Source of the DNA: Acidobacteriota bacterium
GTDB taxonomy: Bacteria; Acidobacteriota; Blastocatellia; Pyrinomonadales; Pyrinomonadaceae
NCBI GenBank assembly: GCA_963169175.1
Contig: CAUJFK010000201.1
Coordinates: forward strand, 1 to 13,076
Direction of reading: 5' to 3'
Length of the DNA stretch: 13,076 nt
Both the position numbers and the translations under genes were made by a program. The notes below the pieces were generated by a model that was not told the DNA's origin, ran no database searches, and saw only the letters and a program-made list of their open reading frames with translations. Of this stretch, positions 6,206-12,457 are shown in pieces. How positions within the stretch are numbered: position 1 is the first letter of the stretch; every line of letters begins with the position of its first letter.

Positions 6206-9013
6206 ATGAAGAATTTTTTACCTATATTCGCCGCAGTATTATTCTGCCTTTTTGCGGGAGCGGTCGAAACAAAAGCTCAATTGTCGTGCACAGCGGTCGC
6301 TTACGGAGCATCTTGGGTTTTCCAGGATGGAAATAAAGTTCACGGATATTCAGCTACCGAACTGAACGGTTGTGCCGGCGCCTACTATGACCCGGCAACT
6401 TGGGGCAGATTTAGCGAGGGCAACTGGGCCACCGAAACTCCAATTTTGCTCGGCGAGGCTTATACGGAAGGTTATGGGGCTTTCATTGACGCAAGAATCG
6501 ACTATCGATACATCTATCCGGCCAACAACGAGTATTACAACGTTGATACTACACATTATGTCATTGAGTACTTTCAGCAAGGTGGCTACTGGTACGACCC
6601 GTTCGGATTCGGTTTTCTGCCGGGCGCGGGTGGACCCACCTTCCCCGGCACCGGATCGGTTGGGTTGTGGGTACAGCGCCGCCGCCGGCTCGGCTCGACG
6701 TATCACACAATTAGATACCAAGGTCAAACTCAATGCGGTGTGGGCGCTCAATTTACACCTACGGGTAAGCCTTGCATAGTTATTCCGCCGACTCCAACAC
6801 CTACCCCGGCACCAACAATAACGGCAAAAATTAAAGACAAGAATGGGAATGACATCACAGCGACCGAAAAAAATGTGATGATCGGGGTCCCGACCAAACT
6901 AACTGCTGAGTCGAACTCATCTCAGGCGTCATATAGTTGGAGTCTCCAAGGAGCAAGTACTAACTCAACGTCTGCAGCGTCCATTTTGGCTTCGTGGTCT
7001 ACGGTAGGAACATACACAATCTCATTGACAGCGACGCAAGGGCAATCCACAGTCACGGTGCAAACTACAGTAAAAGTGAAGTTGCCTGTATTGAACAGCA
7101 TAACGGCTACTGAGATTGCTCCAAAAATTTACGCAGTTGGGGCCTGCGCAAACCCGGACGACCCGTCAATACTCCTCGGTTGTGAAAGGCGGATCAATGG
7201 CCAAGCCACCCACGGCATACTCACAACGGCGGAAGCGATCGCGCCTACAGGAGATATCTCAAATCAAGGGGAGGCCAAGCTTCAATTTGTTCAACTAGCC
7301 AATCCATTTAGAAGTGAAAAAAGATTACCTGAGAACAAATTGTATTGTAAGACTGAACGAACGACTCCTGATGACTTGTCTACCGGCTGGAAATTAGACG
7401 GAACAGATCCATACGACGCTAACGAAGCCGGGACAATCGGCAGCATCGGCGGAGTGCCTACGACAGCTACATTTTCGGCCGGCGTTGCGAAAGCTCGCGT
7501 TAACGACATCCCTGAGGAGGGCCTGCGGCAGACGAGCGAGGAATTCGTCGACGACAAATTTGAACTCTACGCGGTGTATTCCGTAAGGCCGGTTCAAGGT
7601 GAGATCATTCGACGTATCATCGGCAAACTTCCGTGGGATTGGAAAGCAAAAGCTACGAAGTCCCCCACCGGGCAATGGTCATTGGACCCGGCAGTGACAA
7701 CCCCCTCGACAACAAGGACTATTACGGGGACTGCGGTCACTCAAGAAACAGCCAATTTATCAGATATTAGACCGTATTCCGGTGTTGTAGATGACGTTCC
7801 GTATAAATACTGCGGACCCCAGGAACAACTACTTCTGGATGCGAAGTTCGTGACTATGACTTTAAAGAGTGATATGAAGGTTGGCGAAGTGTTTGAAGCT
7901 TCAATAACCATGACCAATACCGGTACCAAAACGTGGACGAAGAACGATTTTAGCTTGGACAAAATAAGCCCGTCATCTCCTGAAATCAAACCAAGTTTTA
8001 TTGACGTATCTCGCGATGTCGCGACCAACCAGACGGTCACAATTAACTTTACAATCAAGGCGCCGGATGAACCTGGCTCTTACAAAGTGTCATGGAGAAT
8101 GTACGACTACACAGGAAACTTGGCGATCGGTTTCGGTGAATCCACGCCTCTTAAGACGATACAGGTCAGGGCTGATTCGAACCCACCACCTACGACTTCG
8201 GGTGAACCCTCTGACCTCGCAGTTTGGCGGCGAAACACTGGAGTCTGGTATCTCATTAACGGTTCGACAGGAACGTTTTCGGATATGACATGGGGCATAA
8301 GCTCTGATATTGCTACCCCCGGAGACTACGACGGCGATGGGAAGACTGATTTTTCGATCTTCAGACCGTCTACTGGACAATGGTATGTACTCAACTCTAG
8401 CGACAGTACTTGGTATGTTCCGACTTGGGGGCAGACCGGAGACGTACCATCACCGGCCGACTACGACGGCGACGGCAAGACAGACGTCTCGGTTGTTCGA
8501 GAAACGAACGGGATATTCATGTGGTACATAATTGGCAGTTCCAACTCCGTCCAATTTTCAAGAGAATTCGGCGTTACAGGAGATAAGCCATCACCGGCAG
8601 ACTACGACGGCGATGGGGAAGCGGATATTGCTGTGTGGCGAAGTGGTAATCAAACATTCTACTCCCTGCCAAGCCAAACAAATTCATTCAACGTTCTTGA
8701 GTTCGGATACCCTGGCTCAGAGGCTGTATCCGCCGATTACGACGGCGATGGGAAGGCAGATTTCGCAGTCAAAGACGGAAACAATTGGCATATACTTTAC
8801 AGTTACTATGGTTATGTCATGAGTGATGTATGGAAACTAGAAACTGATATCCCGGTCCCAAATGACTACGACGGCGACGGCAAGGTCGATATTGCTGTAT
8901 GGAGAGAATCAACAGGAGAATGGTATATTCGAAATAGCTCGGATTTGTCTACCCGGGCCGTGTCGTGGGGTGAGCCAGGTGATATTCCCGTTCCGGCTTA
9001 TTATCGAAGGTAA
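6206..9013 (+). CDS. Large multidomain surface protein: PKD-like, NBR1-Ig-like and six FG-GAP/VCBS-type Ca-binding repeats
   Basis: A 935-residue exported protein. Signal peptide 1-24 (TKA|Q). An unrecognised Tyr/Gly-rich domain (25-190; Cys 28, 56, 177, 190) is followed by a PTPTPTPAPT linker (195-204). A PKD/Ig-like domain (about 205-292; YSWSL, GTYTISLTA) and a long unassigned region (about 295-540) come next. Residues 545-655 resemble the NBR1 Ig-like domain (TMTNTGTKTWT, then IKAPDEPGSYKVSWRM and FGE). Residues 668-935 hold six FG-GAP/VCBS-like repeats. Five carry DYDGDGxxD loops (D707, D752, D799, D844, D887; 43-47 apart) that match calcium-binding loops; the sixth repeat ends degenerately as DIPVPAYYRR. 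The likely role is a surface or secreted binding protein, possibly an adhesin. No catalytic motif and no sorting signal such as LPXTG was seen. There is no clear ribosome-binding site, suggesting translational dependence on the gene upstream. Confidence 0.9.
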   Translation: MKNFLPIFAAVLFCLFAGAVETKAQLSCTAVAYGASWVFQDGNKVHGYSATELNGCAGAYYDPATWGRFSEGNWATETPILLGEAYTEGYGAFIDARIDYRYIYPANNEYYNVDTTHYVIEYFQQGGYWYDPFGFGFLPGAGGPTFPGTGSVGLWVQRRRRLGSTYHTIRYQGQTQCGVGAQFTPTGKPCIVIPPTPTPTPAPTITAKIKDKNGNDITATEKNVMIGVPTKLTAESNSSQASYSWSLQGASTNSTSAASILASWSTVGTYTISLTATQGQSTVTVQTTVKVKLPVLNSITATEIAPKIYAVGACANPDDPSILLGCERRINGQATHGILTTAEAIAPTGDISNQGEAKLQFVQLANPFRSEKRLPENKLYCKTERTTPDDLSTGWKLDGTDPYDANEAGTIGSIGGVPTTATFSAGVAKARVNDIPEEGLRQTSEEFVDDKFELYAVYSVRPVQGEIIRRIIGKLPWDWKAKATKSPTGQWSLDPAVTTPSTTRTITGTAVTQETANLSDIRPYSGVVDDVPYKYCGPQEQLLLDAKFVTMTLKSDMKVGEVFEASITMTNTGTKTWTKNDFSLDKISPSSPEIKPSFIDVSRDVATNQTVTINFTIKAPDEPGSYKVSWRMYDYTGNLAIGFGESTPLKTIQVRADSNPPPTTSGEPSDLAVWRRNTGVWYLINGSTGTFSDMTWGISSDIATPGDYDGDGKTDFSIFRPSTGQWYVLNSSDSTWYVPTWGQTGDVPSPADYDGDGKTDVSVVRETNGIFMWYIIGSSNSVQFSREFGVTGDKPSPADYDGDGEADIAVWRSGNQTFYSLPSQTNSFNVLEFGYPGSEAVSADYDGDGKADFAVKDGNNWHILYSYYGYVMSDVWKLETDIPVPNDYDGDGKVDIAVWRESTGEWYIRNSSDLSTRAVSWGEPGDIPVPAYYRR
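8213..9010 (+). repeat. Six coding tandem repeats (FG-GAP/VCBS type)
   Basis: The 3' third of the surface-protein gene is built of six units of about 43-47 codons. GACTACGACGGCGA or a one-base variant recurs at 8324, 8459, 8600, 8735 and 8864. The core is GC-rich and nearly unchanged at DNA level, while the sequence between the cores is diverged and more AT-rich. Each unit reads roughly D-[IF]-A-V-W-R, then an aromatic WY strand, then the Ca loop. The arrangement is consistent with a beta-propeller of six blades. Confidence 0.85.
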
Positions 9014-9065
9014 TCCGTATTCGGGTGTAACTAAATGAATCAATAATTTATCGGATATGGATGCT

Positions 9066-9073
9066 GAAGGAGG
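9066..9073 (+). promoter_or_regulatory. Strong Shine-Dalgarno (GAAGGAGG) fixing the start at 9078
   Basis: GAAGGAGG ends 4 nt before the ATG at 9078. The longer in-frame start at 9057 would place this motif inside the coding region and has no ribosome-binding site of its own. Confidence 0.8.
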
Positions 9074-9077
9074 CAAA

Positions 9078-9680
9078 ATGATAATAAAAGCGATTATTAC
9101 CACCACTTTGTTTAAACAGAGCTGGATGGACGGAAAAGCAAATTTTCTTACAAAACTAGTTTTGCTGTTAGCCTTGTCTTTGACTGTCGGAGCAAGCAGC
9201 TTTGCTCAAACGCCCAGTACATACAACGGAGTTTCTTTTTCATTTACCTTAACGAATGGGGTAAGTGAAGTGAGCACGACGACATTTCACGTGGGTGAGG
9301 CTATTCTCGTCCATCCCAAAATAGACAACGGTTCAGACGCGTTGTTCGATTACATGGTTCAGGATGAATATTACTTGTATAGATTTGACCTCACAAAAGC
9401 AGGTCGATCGCTTGCCATTCCGTATCGAAGTGATAGATCTACCCTTTTGTCAATCAGAGAAGAAGATCCGGGTATCGGTCGAAAAATGATTCCGGATCCT
9501 ATAATGCCAAATGAAAGTATGACATTCGGGGCTCTCAAGTTAGCCGATAGGTACGACAGCCTTGTTCCGGGAACTTATAAACTTAACGTAGAGTACAAGA
9601 CAGGTAAGATAATTGAGTCAAATGGAACCTTCGAGAGACTTCGACTGATGTACGAGGTCTCATTTAAAGTAGTTCCCTAA
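9078..9680 (+). CDS. Exported beta-rich protein of unknown function
   Basis: A 200-residue protein from the ATG at 9078, chosen because GAAGGAGG precedes it; an in-frame ATG at 9057 would add 7 residues. It has an unusually long N-region before the signal-peptide core (hydrophobic LTKLVLLLALSLTVGASS, 24-41), with cleavage expected at SFA|Q43/44. The mature part (about 45-200) looks like a single beta-sandwich: SFSFTLTNGVSEV, FHVGEAILVHPKIDNGSDALFDY, SMTFGALKLADRY, VPGTYKLNVEYKTG, and a final LMYEVSFKVV strand. This resembles Ig-like folds, but I cannot name a family. There is no cysteine and no catalytic motif. It follows the large surface protein by 64 nt and ends just before an intrinsic terminator, so it is probably the last gene of a three-gene unit. 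Confidence 0.78.
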   Translation: MIIKAIITTTLFKQSWMDGKANFLTKLVLLLALSLTVGASSFAQTPSTYNGVSFSFTLTNGVSEVSTTTFHVGEAILVHPKIDNGSDALFDYMVQDEYYLYRFDLTKAGRSLAIPYRSDRSTLLSIREEDPGIGRKMIPDPIMPNESMTFGALKLADRYDSLVPGTYKLNVEYKTGKIIESNGTFERLRLMYEVSFKVVP

Positions 9681-9711
9681 GCCACATGGCATTGCTGACT
9701 TAATAATCCCT

Positions 9712-9738
9712 AAAAGGCGACCAATTTGGTCGCTTTTT
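9712..9738 (+). terminator. Rho-independent terminator after the three-gene cassette
   Basis: GCGACC (9717-9722), loop AATTT, GGTCGC (9728-9733), then T5 (9734-9738). The stem can extend two A-T pairs into the loop. An AAAA run (9712-9715) on the other side makes it potentially bidirectional, so it could also stop transcription from the minus-strand genes to the right. It begins 31 nt after the stop codon at 9680. Confidence 0.9.
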
Positions 9739-9747
9739 AACTTTAAA

Positions 9748-9981
9748 GTAGGGTGGGAGCTGACCTTGAATGTCGCCGCGTTCGGGTCGTCGCCGAGGTT
9801 GAAGATGGCGGGCTCGATCTCTATCCGCCCGGTGAGGATGACTTTCTCGGCCCTCCGGACGTCGGCGTAATCGACCTCGACGGCCGCGAGCTCGGTTTGC
9901 TGGACGAGAGCCGAGGTCAGGAAAACGGAAAGAGCGAAAGCGGCGATTCGATATCACCCAGGCGAATCTTGATGTAAGCAT
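9748..9981 (-). pseudogene. Frameshifted, 3'-truncated remnant of an exported-protein gene
   Basis: On the minus strand AGGAG (9991-9987) stands 5 nt before an ATG at 9981, a good start. That frame gives MLTSRFAWVIS and then turns into Arg-rich nonsense. About 33 nt in, another frame takes over with no start of its own (TGA two codons upstream): RIAAFALSVFLTSALVQQ, a signal-peptide-like core, then TELAAVEVDYADV, VILTGRIEIEPAIFNLGDD and AATFKVSS. Its third codon positions are strongly G/C. The simplest reading is one gene with a frameshift in its signal peptide. The coding character ends near 9748, at the AT-rich terminator of the neighbouring cassette, so the 3' end seems lost. It lies downstream of the propeller gene on the same strand. 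The product family is not recognised. A sequencing indel could explain the frameshift but not the truncation. Confidence 0.5.
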
Positions 9982-10092
9982 GACCACTCCTGCTTACAAT
10001 AGATGCCGGAGAAGCGAAATAGTTCCCGCGAAACCAACAATACGATTTCTCCAGCGTTTCTTTTAACTCTTATCCGCCCCCTTCCGTGGTCC

Positions 10093-10147
10093 CGTGCCTT
10101 TCCCAACCACCGAAGAGGAGGAATAAGAGGGCAAAAAGGCACGTGCC
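10093..10147. repeat. Inverted repeat with nested GGCACGTGCC palindrome
   Basis: CGTGCCTTT (10093-10101) and AAAGGCACG (10135-10143) are a perfect 9-bp inverted pair with a 33-nt loop. The right arm overlaps the 10-bp palindrome GGCACGTGCC (10138-10147). On the minus strand this palindrome is followed by T5, but it is too tight to be a normal terminator hairpin. The rest of the 9982-10198 gap between the propeller gene and the remnant holds nothing else I can identify. Confidence 0.55.
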
Positions 10148-10198
10148 TGGCGGAGTTTTGACTCGAACGAACACGTGCAATTGAAGCAATAGCGGATG

Positions 10199-12166
10199 TT
10201 ATTCCTCTTCGGAAGACCGCGTAGCGAAATTGCCGCGGGGTGAATAGTTGATCCGGCGCGTTTCGCGGATGCGGCCGTCGCCTAATGAGCCTTCGACGAT
10301 CTCGTAGCCAAGCAGTGCGAACACGCGGTTCCGTACGAACAGCGGCCGGGCGTTGCCGTACCAATCGACGCAGGATGCACGGCAGCCGTCGGCGTTCGAG
10401 GTGTTTCGGGATTCCATTTCGCCGAGCTCGTTGAACGAAAGTCCGCTGTTGCGAAGGAAAAGGATGGCGGCCGAGCCTTCGACAAGGTGGCGATAGCCGG
10501 GACGGCCTTCGCGGGCGATGGGCAGGCCGAGAAGGCCGGAATCATTACCGTCTGCCTTGTAGAAAAAGCCGTGGCTGCGAAGCTCGCCCTGCGACGCATT
10601 TTTTCGCGCGTAGCTTTCTTTTACTTCAGGCCGTGAACCGAGCCTGATGGGCGAAAAGTAAAGGTCAGTTCCATTTGTCCCGACAACCACCGCATCTTTG
10701 CCCATTTGTTCGATCCGATCGACACCGTGTTTCAATCGCAGCTCGCTCACGCCGCCATTTGTCCAGTTGACGGCAAAAAGATCGGCGGTATTTTTTGTGT
10801 CGGGTGCGCCCCACCCGCTGCCTGTACCATAAAGAAGATAGTCCCCAACGAATCGATTCTGGAACGTATAGCCCGTTGGTTTTGGCAGTTCCTGATACCG
10901 ATAATGCGGAGAATCAAGGCTTCCGTCCGAAAAGCTGTCGATCGGCATGCGGAACAACGCAACATCACCCGCCGCAAATTCCGAACCCCACATTTGCTCG
11001 CCGTAACCGTCAGAACGGACAAGAACATTCAGGTGCTGGTCGCCGCTTTCCAGGAACGAGAATTGATCCACGGGCGAACCGGCGACGCCGACCGCGCTCG
11101 GTGCCGAACCATCGAGCGGCATCTTGTAGAGCATTGACGCCGACGTCGATCTGCGGCCGTTTCCGTAACCGTAGTTCCAATCCGTTGTCCACACGTAAAC
11201 CGATGTCGGCGAAACGTAGAACACGCGGCCCGGAGCACCAATCGTTCCCGTTGCGGTACATGAGAATTCACGGCTGGCAAGATCGCAGACCGTTACGGTG
11301 TGAAGGGCAAGGCCGTAACTCGATTCGACCGGCCGCTCGGCGCGATAAATGCTGGTCGCCGGTACGATCCGTTCAAATTCTTTATCGGTCGCGCCCTTAT
11401 GCCATTTGCGCACGGCGGGAAAACGCTCCATCGGATCACCGCTGGAATAGCCGAGATACATCGGCGTATAGAAGACCAATTTGCTGCCGATAAGTCGGCT
11501 GGCGTAGTTGCGGGATGAATAATAATCATTCGAACGCAGGTGATAGGTCGAGCGATAATCGATCCCGCCGAGTTCATCGATGTCAAAAAGATTTACCTCG
11601 GTCCCGCCGCGGCCGTAGCTGTAGCCAATGACGGCGACCGTGTTGCCGGAAACAAGCATTTCGTCGTACCAATCACTTTGCGGATTTACGCCCGGTGCAA
11701 ATGCATCGACCGCGTCAATGGGTTTCAGCGCATTATCGCCGATCTTGACGGTAAACAACCGGCCGCGCCGCAAGATCACGAGATGGTCGCCATGAAGCTT
11801 TACAATGCCGCCCTCGTCCACGCCGGCGTGCTGATTGTTTGTCACCGAATCATCCGCATCCTTTGCCTCTTTTGCCGCAGACGGCGTCGCCGACATGGCA
11901 TTTCCTGTGGCCTGCGTTTCGCTTTTTGCCGCTCGAAGATTCTGGTCACGCTTGCGCTTCTCGTCCAACTGGCGGAAATAGTCTTTTAACTCCTGCTCTG
12001 AACGAAACGCTCGCAGAGTCTTTTTTGGCTTTGCCGATTCGGTCGCGGCCGGGTCAATATCGGTATTTGCGGCCGTGATAGAGCCGCTAGATCTTGCACT
12101 CGAAAAAATAAAAACTGACACGGCCGCCACCAGAACGGCGGCTGAAATGGGTAGGGTTTTCTTCAT
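10199..12166 (-). CDS. Secreted Beta_propel-family (COG4880-like) protein
   Basis: A 655-residue exported protein, starting at the ATG at 12166 because GGGAG (12179-12175) lies 8 nt upstream. An in-frame ATG at 12193 would add 9 residues but has no ribosome-binding site and falls inside a palindrome. Residues 4-24 are a hydrophobic signal or anchor. A Lys/Glu/Arg-rich, probably helical stretch follows (about 45-82). The family signature is SVTNNQHAGVDEGGIVKLHG (107-126), matching the TNxQxxGVDExDIVKxDG pattern of PF09826 beta-propellers, here with G120 where Asp is usual. Further strand-turn units are rich in aromatic, Gly and Ser residues to the C terminus. The family is described as secreted and WD40-like; members are probably binding proteins and no enzymatic activity is established. 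The C-terminal part has Cys-x3-Cys (CRASC). It ends in SSEEE. Confidence 0.88.
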   Translation of the reverse strand: MKKTLPISAAVLVAAVSVFIFSSARSSGSITAANTDIDPAATESAKPKKTLRAFRSEQELKDYFRQLDEKRKRDQNLRAAKSETQATGNAMSATPSAAKEAKDADDSVTNNQHAGVDEGGIVKLHGDHLVILRRGRLFTVKIGDNALKPIDAVDAFAPGVNPQSDWYDEMLVSGNTVAVIGYSYGRGGTEVNLFDIDELGGIDYRSTYHLRSNDYYSSRNYASRLIGSKLVFYTPMYLGYSSGDPMERFPAVRKWHKGATDKEFERIVPATSIYRAERPVESSYGLALHTVTVCDLASREFSCTATGTIGAPGRVFYVSPTSVYVWTTDWNYGYGNGRRSTSASMLYKMPLDGSAPSAVGVAGSPVDQFSFLESGDQHLNVLVRSDGYGEQMWGSEFAAGDVALFRMPIDSFSDGSLDSPHYRYQELPKPTGYTFQNRFVGDYLLYGTGSGWGAPDTKNTADLFAVNWTNGGVSELRLKHGVDRIEQMGKDAVVVGTNGTDLYFSPIRLGSRPEVKESYARKNASQGELRSHGFFYKADGNDSGLLGLPIAREGRPGYRHLVEGSAAILFLRNSGLSFNELGEMESRNTSNADGCRASCVDWYGNARPLFVRNRVFALLGYEIVEGSLGDGRIRETRRINYSPRGNFATRSSEEE

Positions 12167-12174
12167 TTTGTTTG

Positions 12175-12179
12175 CTCCC
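12175..12179 (-). promoter_or_regulatory. Shine-Dalgarno (GGGAG) fixing the propeller start
   Basis: On the minus strand GGGAG is followed by 8 nt (CAAACAAA) and ATG at 12166. This favours the MKKTLPIS start over the ATG at 12193. Confidence 0.65.
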
Positions 12180-12185
12180 GTCGGA

Positions 12186-12202
12186 GCCTGCAATTTGCAG
12201 GC
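12186..12202. promoter_or_regulatory. 17-bp palindrome in the propeller gene leader
   Basis: GCCTGCAA-T-TTGCAGGC is a perfect 8-bp inverted repeat around one central base, 20 nt upstream of the start at 12166. It is too tight to fold as a terminator and lacks a T-run. A dimeric-regulator operator is possible; no regulator can be named. No convincing promoter hexamers were found in 12203-12318. Confidence 0.45.
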
Positions 12203-12318
12203 GTGCCATATTTTGATAAGCCTTGAACGGGCAAAGAAAAAGGAACTTGCAGTTTATTGGGATTTTTTTCGGATCGGTGTCAGGCCGAGGGATAGAATGA
12301 ACGGGAATGCATAGGGCC

Positions 12319-12387
12319 AAAGGCTTTAGCCGAACACAAAAAAATAATAATCCGATCGGCTTTAGCCAAAATTCGGCTAAAGCCTTT
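12319..12387. repeat. REP-like inverted repeat, GGCTTTAGCC family (three copies)
   Basis: AAAGGCTTTAGCCGAA (12319-12334) and TTCGGCTAAAGCCTTT (12372-12387) are perfect 16-bp inverted copies. A third copy of GGCTTTAGCC sits between them at 12358-12367. The loop is AT-rich (AAAAAAATAATAAT). The block lies between the YbbR gene and the propeller gene and has no coding frame. Confidence 0.8.
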
Positions 12388-12404
12388 CTTCATTATCATT
12401 TCCA

Positions 12405-12426
12405 GCCACTAGCTGAAGCTAGTGGC
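12405..12426. repeat. Perfect hairpin GCCACTAGC-TGAA-GCTAGTGGC
   Basis: A 9-bp perfect stem with a 4-nt loop, 31 nt downstream of the YbbR stop codon. On the minus strand it is followed by TGGAAATGA, not a T-run, so it is not a standard intrinsic terminator. It sits 17 nt from the GGCTTTAGCC repeat block and looks like another REP-type unit that could protect or end the YbbR transcript. Confidence 0.75.
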
Positions 12427-12457
12427 AATTGAGACGATACCAAACGCAATGCTTGCT

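Noticed and set aside
6350..6779. Open frames on both strands inside the surface-protein gene
   Set aside because: Alternative frames of a real gene; no ribosome-binding site, signal or motif.
8324..8890. Regularly spaced DNA repeats as a CRISPR array
   Set aside because: Repeats are codon-aligned, about 135 nt apart, and encode Ca-binding loops in an open reading frame.
9700..9987. 95-residue minus-strand open frame as an intact gene
   Set aside because: After the first 11 residues it is Arg-rich and reads through the terminator; only its start is believable. The coding signal continues in another frame, hence the pseudogene call.
10060..10126. Short plus-strand frame ending TTEEEE-stop
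   Set aside because: Only about 20 codons after an in-frame TAA, no start codon or ribosome-binding site.
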